Shown in pieces: positions 1 through 9,662 of a DNA stretch of 64,000 bases (position 1 is the first letter of the stretch; every line of letters begins with the position of its first letter). The notes under the pieces are model-generated. The model saw nothing but the letters and a program-made list of their open reading frames with translations, was not told where the DNA came from and did not search any database. The stretch lies in assembly GCF_009741445.1 (NCBI RefSeq), contig NZ_CP046507.1, positions 3,844,001 to 3,908,000 of the forward strand, read 5' to 3'. This DNA comes from Mycobacterium avium subsp. avium. Lineage in GTDB: Bacteria > Actinomycetota > Actinomycetes > Mycobacteriales > Mycobacteriaceae. The position numbers were made by a program, and so were the translations under genes.

Positions 1-1846
1 TCACCACGAAATCCCATTCGCGGCCCAGCGCGGCGTGCGCGCTGAGCACGCTGACCTGCTCGGCGGTGGCCACCGACTCGGGGCCGGCGCCGGGCAGCTG
101 CAGCGCGGCGACGTGCTCGACCAGCCCGCGCAGCGACGCGCCCGAGGTGCGCGACACGTAGTCGTCGGTGATGTCGAACAGCGCGGTCACCGAGTCGAGG
201 TCCCGGCCGGCCTGGGCGGCGGCGGGGCCGCCGCGCTCGCTGACCGACAGCCAGCGGCGCTGCAGCCCCGACTGGTGCCAGGCGGCCCACAGGATGTAGC
301 GCGGGTCCTGACCGTCGCGGTGGCAGCACCCGGCCGCGTCCAGCACCGCGCGAACCCGGCGCAGCGCCCGGAACGGTGCACCGGGCGGCGGCGCGGTACC
401 GGTGAGCGCCTCGACCAACAGCTCGGCGAAATCACCGGGCGGGCGTCCGGCGTTGGCGCGCTGCAGGTTTCGCCGCAGCTGCCGCAGCGACACCGGGTCG
501 ACGCGGCCGATCGGGCCGGTCAGCAACGCCAGTGCCCGCTGCCCGTCCAGGCCGTCGGCGGTGGCCAGCAGCACGGTCAGCAGCGCGCGCACCGCCGGCT
601 GCTCGGCCAACGGCCCGCTCGCCGCCGGCGCGGTCACCGGCACCCCGGCGGCGGCCAGCGCCCGCGGCAACCGCGCGCCGGCCCGCGGCACCGAACGCAC
701 GATCACCGCCATCTGCGACCAGGGCACGCCGTCGACCAGGTGGGCGCGCCGCAGCGCGTCGGCGATGGCGGCCGCCTCGGCGTGCGCGGACGCGGCCAGC
801 CGCACCGCGACCGAGCCCTCCCCCGGTCCGGCGCCCTCGATGCGGCGGCCGGCGCTGCTGCCGGGCAGCCGGCCCGCGACGCCGCTGACCGCACGCGCGA
901 CGGCCGGGGCGCAGCGGTGCGACCTGGTCAGCGTCACCGCCGGCGCCGCGCCGTCGAGCAGCGAGCCGGGATCGCCACCGCGGAAGCCGAACACCGCCTG
1001 GTTGGGGTCCCCGGCGATCAGCGCCAGATCGGCGCCCGCGGCCAGCACCCGCACCAGCCGCGCGGCCTGCGGATCCAGCTGCTGGGCGTCGTCGACCAAC
1101 AGCACCCGGATCCGGCCACGCTCGGCAGCCAGCAGCTCGGCGTCGACGGCGAAGGCCTCCAGCGCCGCACCCACCAGTTCGGCGGCACCCAGCGCGGGCG
1201 TCGTCGCCTCCGGGGCGGCCGTCCCCACCGCCGCGCGCAGCAACATCACCTGTTCGTACTGGCGCGCGAACTGACCGGCGGCCACCCATTCCGGCCGTCG
1301 GCAGCGCCGGCCGAGCCGCTCCAATGCCTGAGGGTCGACACCGCGTTCGGCGCAGCGCGCCAACAGGTTTCGCAGTTCGGTGGCGAAACCCGCGGTGCTC
1401 AGCGCCGGACGCAGCGCGGCCGGCCAGGCCGTCGCCGCGCGCGGGCCGTCGGCTAGATCCCCGGCCAGCAGTTCCCGGATGATCGCGTCCTGTTCGGCGC
1501 TGGTGACCAGCCGCGGCGGCGCCTCGCCGGCGCGCTCGGCGGCGCGGCGCAACACCGCGTACGCGTAACCGTGCACGGTGCGCACCAACGGTTCGCGGAC
1601 GGCCGGGCCGGCGCCCGCCGACCGCAGCAGCGCCGTCGTCAAGGCGCTGCGCTCGGCCATCGGGAGCCGGCCGGAACCGGTGAGCAGCAGCACCGATTCC
1701 GGGTTGACGCCGGCCTCGATCTGGGCGACCGCGGCGTCGACGAGCAGGCTGCTCTTGCCGGTGCCCGGCCCGCCGAGCACCCGGACGGTCCCGCGGACAC
1801 CGGGCGCCAGCACGGCGCCCGCCTGCGCATCCCAGGTGAATGACAT
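1..1846 (-). CDS. adnA: AdnA-type helicase-nuclease subunit (partial, N-terminal part)
   Basis: The minus-strand frame starts with ATG at 1846 (MSFTWDAQAGA) and is open to the left edge, giving about 615 codons of an expected ~1050. A Walker A motif (GGPGTGKSSL) lies near residue 26. UvrD-type signatures follow: LLVDDAQQLD, AGDPNQAVFGFRGG and, at the edge, GREWDFVV. AdnAB is the mycobacterial motor-nuclease that resects DNA double-strand breaks in place of RecBCD. By gene order (next to lipV) this matches Rv3202c/AdnA rather than AdnB. The C-terminal nuclease domain lies outside the window. Long open frames on the other strand here are GC-rich shadows. Confidence 0.9.
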   Translation of the reverse strand, partial: MSFTWDAQAGAVLAPGVRGTVRVLGGPGTGKSSLLVDAAVAQIEAGVNPESVLLLTGSGRLPMAERSALTTALLRSAGAGPAVREPLVRTVHGYAYAVLRRAAERAGEAPPRLVTSAEQDAIIRELLAGDLADGPRAATAWPAALRPALSTAGFATELRNLLARCAERGVDPQALERLGRRCRRPEWVAAGQFARQYEQVMLLRAAVGTAAPEATTPALGAAELVGAALEAFAVDAELLAAERGRIRVLLVDDAQQLDPQAARLVRVLAAGADLALIAGDPNQAVFGFRGGDPGSLLDGAAPAVTLTRSHRCAPAVARAVSGVAGRLPGSSAGRRIEGAGPGEGSVAVRLAASAHAEAAAIADALRRAHLVDGVPWSQMAVIVRSVPRAGARLPRALAAAGVPVTAPAASGPLAEQPAVRALLTVLLATADGLDGQRALALLTGPIGRVDPVSLRQLRRNLQRANAGRPPGDFAELLVEALTGTAPPPGAPFRALRRVRAVLDAAGCCHRDGQDPRYILWAAWHQSGLQRRWLSVSERGGPAAAQAGRDLDSVTALFDITDDYVSRTSGASLRGLVEHVAALQLPGAGPESVATAEQVSVLSAHAALGREWDFVV

Positions 1847-1970
1847 GGCTGCATGCAATCACCGGGGTGTGACAAGCGAGCGTGACCTGCACCGACACCA
1901 CCTCCCTACCCTGGAAGGCGGCGCAGCGCGAACAATGGTGCTTCAACAACCGAAGGAGGGGTCCAGGACC

Positions 1971-2171
1971 ATGAAGGACGAACGCGGCTTTCCCATCGAC
2001 GAGCCGCCCGAAGGCGACGTCGCCGAGCAACAGCGGCCCGTCGATACCGACGACGAGACCGGCCTGGACACCGAGTACGTGAGTGCGGGCGATCGCGAGG
2101 CCAACGAGGCCGACGTGATCGACCAGGCCTACATCGTCTCCACCGAGGACGAGTGGGATGACGACCGCTGA
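1971..2171 (+). CDS. Small acidic conserved mycobacterial protein, 66 aa
   Basis: The ATG at 1971 follows a strong GAAGGAGG ribosome site (about 1952-1959). The product is very acidic (many D and E), has no cysteines and no hydrophobic segment, and ends STEDEWDDDR. No domain is recognised. It lies divergent from adnA and just before lipV, so the 124-bp gap probably holds promoters for both directions. The composition suggests a disordered binding protein, but that is inference. The excellent ribosome site and mycobacterial codon use support a real gene. Confidence 0.75.
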   Translation: MKDERGFPIDEPPEGDVAEQQRPVDTDDETGLDTEYVSAGDREANEADVIDQAYIVSTEDEWDDDR

Positions 2172-2231
2172 GCGCGGCACCGCGGCGGGCCGCCCGCGCA
2201 CCGCGACCGCGGCGGCTGGCACCATCGACGG

Positions 2232-3017
2232 GTGACCGCGACATTGCATGTGCACCGCTACGGCCCGCCCGGTCCGGCGCGGATCCTGGCGCTGCACGGG
2301 TTGACCGGGCACGGGCAGCGCTGGCAGCACCTGGCCGGCTTGCTGCCCGAATTCGCTTTGGCCGCACCGGATTTGGTGGGCCATGGCCGGTCCAGCTGGT
2401 CGGCGCCGTGGACCATCGACGCCAACATCTCGGCGCTGACCGACCTGCTCGACGCGCAGGCCGGCGCGCCGGTGCTGGTGGTCGGCCACTCCTTCGGGGC
2501 CGGGCTGGCGATGCACCTGGCGGCCGTGCGCCCGGACCGGGTGGCGGGGCTGCTGCTGCTGGACCCGGCGATCGGGCTGGACGGCGCTTGGATGCGCGAG
2601 ATCGCCGAGGCGATGCTGTCCTCGCCGGACTATCCCGACGCCGAGGAGGCGCGGCTGGAGAAGCTGCACGGCTCGTGGTCGGATGTCGAGCCCGCGCTGC
2701 TGGACGCCGAGATCGACGAGCACCTGATCGAGCTGCCCAACGGGCGGTACGGCTGGCGGGTGTGTCTGCCGGCGATGATGTCGTACTGGAGCGAGTTGGC
2801 CCGCGACCCGGTGCTGCCGCCGGCGCAGACGGCGACGATCCTGGTGCGCGCCAAGCGAACCGCGCCGCCGTACGTCGGCGACGAACTCATCGCGGCGCTG
2901 CAGGACCGGCTGGGATCGCGGTTCCGGCTGCTGGATTTCGACTGCAACCACATGGTGCCCTACGCCAAGCCCGACGACGTCGCCGCGCTGGCTCGCGAGC
3001 TGCTCAAGGCGCGCTGA
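2232..3017 (+). CDS. lipV: Alpha/beta-hydrolase, LipV-like
   Basis: GTG start, 261 aa. The alpha/beta-hydrolase fold is shown by an LALHGLTGHG oxyanion-region motif near residue 19, the nucleophile elbow GHSFGAG with Ser87, and a C-terminal histidine in DCNHMVPYA (about His240). It sits at the Rv3203 (lipV) position, a member of the mycobacterial Lip esterase group. There is no signal peptide, so it is probably cytosolic. It is immediately followed by the alkyltransferase-like gene with a 1-bp gap, which suggests co-transcription. The substrate cannot be told from the sequence. Confidence 0.85.
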   Translation: MTATLHVHRYGPPGPARILALHGLTGHGQRWQHLAGLLPEFALAAPDLVGHGRSSWSAPWTIDANISALTDLLDAQAGAPVLVVGHSFGAGLAMHLAAVRPDRVAGLLLLDPAIGLDGAWMREIAEAMLSSPDYPDAEEARLEKLHGSWSDVEPALLDAEIDEHLIELPNGRYGWRVCLPAMMSYWSELARDPVLPPAQTATILVRAKRTAPPYVGDELIAALQDRLGSRFRLLDFDCNHMVPYAKPDDVAALARELLKAR

Positions 3018-3018
3018 C

Positions 3019-3321
3019 GTGGCGCCGGTGACCGACGAGCAGGTGGAGCGGGTGCGGGCGCTGGTCGCGGCCATCCCGCCCGGCAGGGTCGCCACCTACG
3101 GCGACATCGCCGCTGTCGCAGGGCTTTCCAGTGCCCGCATCGTCGGCTGGATCATGCGGACCGACTCCTCCGACCTGCCGTGGCACCGGGTGATCACCGC
3201 CTCCGGGCGCCCGGCGCGGCATCTGCGGACCCGGCAGCTGGAACTGCTGCGCGCCGAAGGCGTGCTGGCCACCGACGGCAGGATCCCGCTGCCCGAGGTC
3301 CGGCACCGGTTCGGCGCTTAG
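3019..3321 (+). CDS. Alkyltransferase-like (ATL) DNA-lesion recognition protein
   Basis: GTG start, 100 aa. The whole protein matches the C-terminal DNA-binding half of O6-alkylguanine-DNA methyltransferase (IPPGRVATYGDIAAVAG, winged-helix region). The active-site motif PCHRV reads PWHRV at residues 54-58, so tryptophan 55 replaces the alkyl-accepting cysteine. This is the hallmark of ATL proteins, which bind O6-alkylguanine, bend DNA and hand the lesion to nucleotide excision repair rather than repairing it. The position matches Rv3204. Its last 4 bp overlap the end of the convergent gene. Confidence 0.92.
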   Translation: MAPVTDEQVERVRALVAAIPPGRVATYGDIAAVAGLSSARIVGWIMRTDSSDLPWHRVITASGRPARHLRTRQLELLRAEGVLATDGRIPLPEVRHRFGA

Positions 3322-4172
3322 AGCACCAGCCGGACCAGCGCTGCGGTGCGGGCCAGCCCCGGAAACGCCTCGGCGGTAGACCTGGGGTGCAGCGCGTGCA
3401 CGGCCAGCCGAAACATCAACGCGCGCAACAACATCTGCGGCCACTCCGGCAGGGCGTTCCAACGTTCGATGAGTCCGTCGTCGGCCTCCCCCCAGGACAA
3501 CGCGTCGATGACCACCACTCCGGCCGCCCACGACGCGGGCCGCCAGTAGGGGGTGATGTCGGTGATCCCCGGCGCCGCCGAACCCACGAAAAGCACTGTG
3601 CCGTAAAGGTCGCCGTGCACCAGCTGGTTGGGGCTCTTGGTGGGCTTGCGCAGCGTGGCGAGCTGGTTGAGCAGCTCCACCGATCGCTGGGCGTCCGCCG
3701 TCGCGGGGGCCACCCGCGCCCCCGGCGGCACCGAGGCCAGCGGCCGTTCCTCCCAGGCGGCGCGGTCGGCGGCGATGAAGATGTCCACGTCGCCCCAGGG
3801 CGCCGTGGGCCCCTGGGTCAGGAAGCGGGGCCGCTCGAGTTTGCCCGTCGCCTCATGCAGGCGCACCGCCGCCGAGACGACTTCGTCGTGCCGGGGCTCC
3901 GGCGTCCCCGCGACGAAGGTGTCGGCGCGCCACCCGGACACCACGTAGCGGCCGTCGGTGGAACGGACCGGGCGGGCCAGCCGCACCCCGTCGACGAACA
4001 GCGTCTCGCGGACCCGGGCGGACCAGGCCGCGCGCGCGTTGTCGGCCACCAGTGACAGGACGACTTCGCCGCACCGCCAGCCGCCCTCCCAGCTGGCACC
4101 CAGATAGACGGGTTTAACGCCGGCCAAACCGAACGCCGACAACACATGATCCGGCGGTGGCTCGACTGTCAC
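3318..4172 (-). CDS. Actinobacterial TIGR02569-type protein, kinase-like fold
   Basis: 284 aa, the Rv3205c position. The motif NQLVHGDLYGTVLF resembles the catalytic loop HGDxxxxN of aminoglycoside-phosphotransferase-like kinases, but the usual asparagine is not in place. It is followed by a DITPYWRP stretch where the DxD region would be. Actinobacteria carry this as a conserved uncharacterised family. A real phosphotransferase activity is unproven. It may be a kinase-fold protein with a changed active site. It is convergent with the ATL gene and upstream (in transcription) of nothing obvious. Confidence 0.75.
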   Translation of the reverse strand: MTVEPPPDHVLSAFGLAGVKPVYLGASWEGGWRCGEVVLSLVADNARAAWSARVRETLFVDGVRLARPVRSTDGRYVVSGWRADTFVAGTPEPRHDEVVSAAVRLHEATGKLERPRFLTQGPTAPWGDVDIFIAADRAAWEERPLASVPPGARVAPATADAQRSVELLNQLATLRKPTKSPNQLVHGDLYGTVLFVGSAAPGITDITPYWRPASWAAGVVVIDALSWGEADDGLIERWNALPEWPQMLLRALMFRLAVHALHPRSTAEAFPGLARTAALVRLVL

Positions 4173-4207
4173 ACCGGTACTCTAAACGAGTCCAACAAGC
4201 AGGTTGG

Positions 4208-5404
4208 TCAGTACAGGATCATGTCGGGCTGCATCTGTTGCGCCCAGGCCACGATCCCGCCCTGCAGATGCACCGCGTCGCTGAATCCGGCCTGGCGCAC
4301 CACCGCCAACGCCTGGGCCGACCGCACCCCGGTCTTGCAGTACAGCACCGGCATGCGGTCGGCCGGCAGCTTTGCCAGGCCCTCCCCGGAGTTGATCGAC
4401 GACTGCGGGATCAGCTGCGCCCCGTCGAGGTGAACGATGTCGAACTCCACCGGTTCGCGCACGTCGATCAGCGCCAGCTTGGCGCCGGAGTCCAGCAGCT
4501 CGCGCAGCTGCCGCGGGGTGATGGCCGCCTCGGCCCCGCCGGTGGCGGCGTCGGTGGAGGCGGCCGGCGCGGCGCCGCACAGCTGCTCGTAGTCGACCAG
4601 CGTGGTGATGGCGGGCCGCGACGCGTCGCAGGGGTCGCGGCGGATCGCGATGGTGCGATAGCTCATCTCGAGCGCGTCGTAGATCATCAACCGGCCCAGC
4701 AGGGATTCGCCGATCCCGGTGATGAGTTTGATCACTTCGGTGCTCATCACCGAGGCGATGGAGGCGCAGACGACGCCCAGCACCCCGCCCTCGGCGCAGG
4801 ACGGGACCGCGCCGGGCGGCGGGGGTTCGGGGTAGAGGTCGCGGTAGTTGAGTCCGCGGCCGTCCGGGGCGTCCTCCCAGCACACCGAGACCTGGCCCTC
4901 GAACCGGTAGATGGACCCCCACACGTACGGCTTGCCGGCCAGCACCGCCGCGTCGTTGATCAGGTAGCGGGTGGCGAAGTTGTCGGTGCCGTCGACGATC
5001 AGGTCGTAGTGGCCGAACAGCTCGACGGCGTTGGACGCGTCCAGCCGGAACTCGTGCAGCCGCACGTCGACCAGCGGGTTGATCGCGGCGATCGAGTCGC
5101 GCGCCGAGGCGGCCTTGGACCGCCCGACGTCGGCCACCCCGTGAATGATCTGGCGCTGCAGGTTGGACTCCTCGACCGCGTCGAACTCGACGATGCCGAT
5201 GGTGCCCACCCCCGCCGCGGCCAGGTAGAGCAGCGTCGGCGCGCCCAGCCCACCGGCCCCGATCACCAGCACCCGGGCGTTCTTGAGCCGCTTCTGCCCG
5301 TCGACGCCGAGGCCGGGGATGATCAGCTGCCGGCTGTAGCGGGCCATCTCGTCGGCGGTCAGCTGGTCTGCGGGCGCCACCAGCGGCGGCAGCGGCGTGG
5401 ACAC
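4208..5404 (-). CDS. moeZ: MoeZ: E1-like adenylyltransferase/sulfurtransferase with rhodanese domain
   Basis: 398 aa, the Rv3206c (moeZ/moeB1) position. The N-terminal ThiF/MoeB domain has the ATP-binding GAGGLG at residues 49-54, the DNFATRYLIND segment and a conserved cysteine in VPSCAEGG. The C-terminal rhodanese domain (from about residue 285) has the active-site loop YCKTGVRS. Known MoeZ adenylates and thiocarboxylates ubiquitin-like sulfur carriers: CysO for cysteine synthesis and MoaD-type proteins for molybdopterin. Catalytic residues of both domains look intact. A short alanine-rich linker separates the domains. Confidence 0.92.
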   Translation of the reverse strand: MSTPLPPLVAPADQLTADEMARYSRQLIIPGLGVDGQKRLKNARVLVIGAGGLGAPTLLYLAAAGVGTIGIVEFDAVEESNLQRQIIHGVADVGRSKAASARDSIAAINPLVDVRLHEFRLDASNAVELFGHYDLIVDGTDNFATRYLINDAAVLAGKPYVWGSIYRFEGQVSVCWEDAPDGRGLNYRDLYPEPPPPGAVPSCAEGGVLGVVCASIASVMSTEVIKLITGIGESLLGRLMIYDALEMSYRTIAIRRDPCDASRPAITTLVDYEQLCGAAPAASTDAATGGAEAAITPRQLRELLDSGAKLALIDVREPVEFDIVHLDGAQLIPQSSINSGEGLAKLPADRMPVLYCKTGVRSAQALAVVRQAGFSDAVHLQGGIVAWAQQMQPDMILY

Positions 5405-5494
5405 GGGAAACGTCTCCTGCAGGTCGGTCGGCTCAGCGATTCGAGCCGTCTACCACCATCACAGCAGCCCGCCCACGGCGCGGCAACGAGGCCG

Positions 5495-6529
5495 CTAGGC
5501 GATCGGGTACGGCCAGGGATTGAAGCGGCAGGTCTTGCCGTCGGCCTTGACGACGTCGGGGTCGAACTGGGCGGCGTCGTTGTTGGACGTGGAGAACGTC
5601 TGCTGCATCATCACCGGCGCCAGCGCGCCCTGCTGTTCGCACGGCTCGTGGTGCAGGTAGCCGATGGCGTGGCCGACCTCGTGGTTGATCACGTATTGGC
5701 GGTAGGAGCCGACGTCCCCTTCGAACGGCACCGCGCCGCGCACCCAACGCGCCTCGTTGATGAAGACCCGCGCCTCCCGGTTGGCCCCGAATACCGGGTT
5801 GTAACAAGAGGTTTCGAGCCGGAATTCGTAGCCGCAGCCCTCGCGGACCGTCACCGGCGACACCAGCGAAATGCGAAAGTCCGGCTTGGCGCCGGCGGTC
5901 GCGTCGACCCGGATGAACGCGAACTGCGGGTTGTGCGTCCAGCCCTTCGGGTTGGCCAGCGTCTGGTCGACCATCTGAGCGAACGCGTCGTCGCCGCCGA
6001 ACATGGTCGGGTCGATGCCGTTCTCCACCTCGACGCTGTACTTGAACACCTTGGCGGTGCCCTGACCGATCTGCGGTGTGACGCCGGGCACCACGTGCCA
6101 GGTCTTGTCGCCGGCTTCGGTGAACGGGCCGCCGTCGGGCAATGTGCCGGCCGGCAGGTTGGCGTCGAACGCGGCGAGCCCGCGCGGCGGGGCGTCGATG
6201 ATCGTGGTGCCCACCGCGCCGATCGCGGTCGGGCTCTGGATCGGCTGGCTGGCGGTCGGTTTCGGCGAGCTGGTGCCGGTCACGGTCTGGTAGATGACCA
6301 CGGCGGTGAGCACCACCAGCGCGGGCAGGGCGTATGCGCGCCAGCCGTAGGTGGAGACGAACCGCCCCAGCCAGGTCTGTTTGCGCCACTGCCGCGGCCG
6401 TTCCCGGTCCGCGCGGGTCCGCCCGGCTTCCCGGGCCAGCGGGTCGCGAAGCGCGCGCAACGGTTCGCGCCACTCGTCGCGCAGCACCGGCACACGACCC
6501 GTGCTGCGCGGGGGCCGCTGCGACGTCAT
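5495..6529 (-). CDS. DUF3152 membrane-anchored protein with metzincin-type zinc motif
   Basis: The ATG at 6529 (MTSQRPPRST) is preferred over an upstream in-frame ATG because a GGGAA ribosome site precedes it; 344 aa. A basic N-terminus is followed by one membrane span (AYALPALVVLTAVVIYQ) and a large outer domain, so the domain is probably extracytoplasmic. Residues 283-293 read HEVGHAIGYLH, which fits the metzincin consensus HExxHxxGxxH. A methionine pair (VMM, about 305-307) lies where a Met-turn would be expected. Four or more cysteines could form disulfides. This corresponds to Rv3207c. The protease assignment is inference from the motif. Confidence 0.82.
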   Translation of the reverse strand: MTSQRPPRSTGRVPVLRDEWREPLRALRDPLAREAGRTRADRERPRQWRKQTWLGRFVSTYGWRAYALPALVVLTAVVIYQTVTGTSSPKPTASQPIQSPTAIGAVGTTIIDAPPRGLAAFDANLPAGTLPDGGPFTEAGDKTWHVVPGVTPQIGQGTAKVFKYSVEVENGIDPTMFGGDDAFAQMVDQTLANPKGWTHNPQFAFIRVDATAGAKPDFRISLVSPVTVREGCGYEFRLETSCYNPVFGANREARVFINEARWVRGAVPFEGDVGSYRQYVINHEVGHAIGYLHHEPCEQQGALAPVMMQQTFSTSNNDAAQFDPDVVKADGKTCRFNPWPYPIA

Positions 6530-6720
6530 TTTCCCAGGATTACACAGCCGCCCGGCCGCGCCGTCGGTGGCGCGCCCGAATCGGCCGCCGGACACCGCTT
6601 CTGCCAGCGACGACGACGTCGATCACGGTCGCATCAACCCCGCGGGTAGTAAGGTCTGTGCAACGAGCTGCGAGCGGCTGGCCCCGGTTTACCGACGGCC
6701 GGCCCTCGGCGATCAGGTGA

Positions 6721-7425
<705 letters not shown>

Positions 7426-7432
7426 GCGCCCC

Positions 7433-7696
7433 TCAACGCCCCTTGCCGGCGTGCTTGCCGACCACCTCGGCGCCCACCCCGAAGCCGACCCGGCGCACGT
7501 CGGCGATGCCGATCTCGACGTAGGCGATCTTGGAGGTGTGCACCAGGAAGCGGCGGCCCCGCTCGTCGCTGAGGCGCAGCAGGTCCGACCCGTCGCTCAA
7601 CGCGGCGCTGACCAGTTCTTCGACTTCGTCGGGTGTCTGGGTGCTGGTCAGGACCAGCTCGCGTGGACTATCCGTGATACCGATCTTGACCTCCAC
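7433..7696 (-). CDS. DUF3107 family protein (TB9.4-like), 87 aa
   Basis: The GTG at 7696 (MEVKIGITDSP) is chosen because GGAAGG lies 7 bases upstream. A second GTG six bases earlier is too close to it. The protein is short, soluble and of mixed alpha/beta appearance, with the conserved LVHTSKIAYVEIG segment. It matches Rv3208A (TB9.4), a small antigenic protein of unknown function. It converges on fasR with a 7-bp gap. An in-frame upstream extension to 7804 has no ribosome site and is not included. Confidence 0.85.
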   Translation of the reverse strand: MEVKIGITDSPRELVLTSTQTPDEVEELVSAALSDGSDLLRLSDERGRRFLVHTSKIAYVEIGIADVRRVGFGVGAEVVGKHAGKGR

Positions 7697-7896
7697 GGTC
7701 ACCCCTTCCGTAGGTATTCGAAGTCTGTCGTCGACATTGCCGTCGCGCCCCGTCAGCAGCAGGCTAGTGGACGCGGCCGGACCCCACCCGAGACAGTCCC
7801 ACACTTCGCGGTCAGCGAAACTGCGGTCGCGGTGCGATAACGATTCGCTTGCAGGTTGTCTCGGCCACCCGCGCGATACCCGATCCGTGTTGTCAC

Positions 7897-8652
7897 ATGG
7901 CTAACTTCGGCCCCATGGGTACCACACTGCCGCACCTCGACGACCGGATCCGGGGTTACCCGGACGACGACGCTGACGACGCCTGCGACACCGACCCCTA
8001 CCTGAACGCCGACTACAACTGGACCGGCTGGCCCGCCGACTCGCGCTGGCGGCCGGCCACCGCGATCGTCGGCGCCGTGGTGGCCCTGGGCGCCATCGCC
8101 ACCGCCGTCATCATCAACAGCGGGGACAGCGCGTCCACCAAGGCCACGGTGGGGGCGTCGGCTCCGCACTCGGTGACCTCGGCGCCCGCGACCACCAAGG
8201 CGTCCGTCCCGCCCAGCGCCTCCCCCAGCCCGTCGCGCCCGCTGCCGGCCGAGACGTTCACCACGGTCACCTCACCCAGCGCGGCGCCCAGCGTCGCGCC
8301 CAGCCTGACCCCCGGCGTCGCCCCGGCCCAAACCCCCACGGCCGCACCGCCTCTGGCGGCGGCGCCGACGGTCACGGTGGATCCGCGCACCGTCGTCTAC
8401 AGCGTGAGCGGAAGCAAGCAGCTGCTGGATTTGGTCAACGTCGTCTACACCGACGCGCACGGGGTGCCGCAGACCGAGTTCAACGTGTCGCTGCCGTGGT
8501 CGAAAGTGGTGGTGCTGGAACCCGGCGTGCAGACCGAATCCGTGGTGGCGACCAGCTTCTACGGCCGGCTCAGCTGCTCGATCTTCAACGCCGCCGGCCA
8601 GCGGGTGGTCGCCTCGGCCAACGCCTCGAACATGGCGACCTGCGCCCGCTGA
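7897..8652 (+). CDS. Membrane-anchored Thr/Pro-rich protein with MmpS-like C-terminal domain
   Basis: About 251 aa from the ATG at 7897. The ATG at 7915 is an alternative, and neither has a clear ribosome site. The cytosolic N-terminus is acidic, followed by one membrane span (AIVGAVVALGAIATAVII), a long Ala/Pro/Ser/Thr-rich linker and a globular end (VVYSVSG... to ...SNMATCAR). The end domain, with the pattern LPW and two cysteines (SC, TC), resembles the extracellular domain of MmpS proteins. This is the Rv3209 position. No MmpL partner is nearby, so the link to lipid export is weak inference. Confidence 0.78.
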   Translation: MANFGPMGTTLPHLDDRIRGYPDDDADDACDTDPYLNADYNWTGWPADSRWRPATAIVGAVVALGAIATAVIINSGDSASTKATVGASAPHSVTSAPATTKASVPPSASPSPSRPLPAETFTTVTSPSAAPSVAPSLTPGVAPAQTPTAAPPLAAAPTVTVDPRTVVYSVSGSKQLLDLVNVVYTDAHGVPQTEFNVSLPWSKVVVLEPGVQTESVVATSFYGRLSCSIFNAAGQRVVASANASNMATCAR

Positions 8653-8673
8653 GCCCCAGGGCGGCGCCGCCGT

Positions 8674-9393
8674 TCAGCCCAGGCCCAGTTCCCGCATGCG
8701 CCGCTCGTGGGTCTGCTGCAGCCGGTCGAAGAACGCGTTGAGCTGGCCCAGCCCGCCGGCGCCGGACACCACCAGATCGACCAGCTCGTCGTGGTCGGCC
8801 AGCAGGTACTGCGCCTGGGTGATCGCCTCGCCCAACAGGCGGCGCGCCCACAGCGCCAGCCGGCTGCGCTGCTTGCTGCTGGAGGTGACGGCGGCGCGCA
8901 CCTCGGCGACGACGAACTGCGAGTGCCCGGTCTCCGCCAGCGCGGCGCGCACCACGTCGGCGACCTCGTCGGGCAGCCCGTCGGCGATCTCCAGGTACAG
9001 GTCGGCGGCCAACGCGTCGCCGACGTAGGTCTTGACCAGCGCCTCCAGCCAGGTGCTGGGCATCGTCAGCCGGTGGTAGTTCTCCAGCGCCGAGACGTAC
9101 TTCGACATCGCGGACACCACGTCGACGCCCCGGCTCTCCAGCGCGTCGCGCAGCTGCTCGTAGTGCTGCATCTCGGCGGCGGCCATGCTCGCCATCGAGA
9201 TCCGTCCGCGCAGGTCGGGAGCCATCTTGGCCTCGTCGGTGAGCCGGTAGAACGCGGCGATCTCGCCGTAGGCCAGCACCGCGAACAGCTCGTTGACGCC
9301 CGGGTGGTCGGCCGACAGTCGGGGGGCGGGTGAATCGGCTGCTCGGTCGGCTTCTCTGGCTGCTTCGGAGGACTGGCAAGAGGACCGGGTCAT
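8674..9393 (-). CDS. Ferritin-like di-iron protein (MiaE-like fold)
   Basis: 239 aa, the Rv3210c position. A four-helix di-iron pattern is visible: Glu44, Glu74-x-x-His77 (AEMQHYE), an acidic pair near 126-135 (GDALAADLYLE) and Glu154-x-x-His157 (ETGHSQF). Families with this layout include ferritin-like oxygenases and the tRNA hydroxylase MiaE, to which the region is often compared. The substrate is unknown. It lies divergent from rhlE across a 269-bp gap. Confidence 0.78.
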   Translation of the reverse strand: MTRSSCQSSEAAREADRAADSPAPRLSADHPGVNELFAVLAYGEIAAFYRLTDEAKMAPDLRGRISMASMAAAEMQHYEQLRDALESRGVDVVSAMSKYVSALENYHRLTMPSTWLEALVKTYVGDALAADLYLEIADGLPDEVADVVRAALAETGHSQFVVAEVRAAVTSSSKQRSRLALWARRLLGEAITQAQYLLADHDELVDLVVSGAGGLGQLNAFFDRLQQTHERRMRELGLG

Positions 9394-9448
9394 GGCAACA
9401 CTGTAGTCGGCTGACTTAGCGCAAAATGGGAGCCAGCTGTCGACCGGC

Positions 9449-9453
9449 TATCA
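9449..9453 (+). promoter_or_regulatory. Weak candidate -10 element for rhlE; long rhlE leader
   Basis: In the 269-bp gap between the divergent ferritin-like gene and rhlE, a TATCAT-like hexamer begins at about 9448. No good -35 match lies before it. If used, the rhlE transcript would have a leader of about 200 nt, which is typical of cold-regulated RNA helicase genes. Nothing else distinctive was seen in the gap. Confidence 0.25.
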
Positions 9454-9662
9454 TGTAGGTAGATGGCGGTTGTATTTGTCTTCAATTGCCACCATCGGGG
9501 AAATGTGCGTGCACAGTTGGCCCGCCCGGACTGGGTTCCTCCAGCCCGAGCCGGAGCCGGCGGCTCGGCGACGTATTCGGAGTCGGAACTGGTGCGCGCG
9601 TGACCGCAACAGAAAAACACCGACACAATCCGATACGTCACCGAGAGGCTATCTACCCACGC

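Noticed and set aside
432-3095. Long minus-strand open frame over lipV and the start of adnA
   Set aside because: Overlaps lipV, the acidic small gene and adnA in other frames. Arg/Gly/Ala-rich composition marks it as a shadow.
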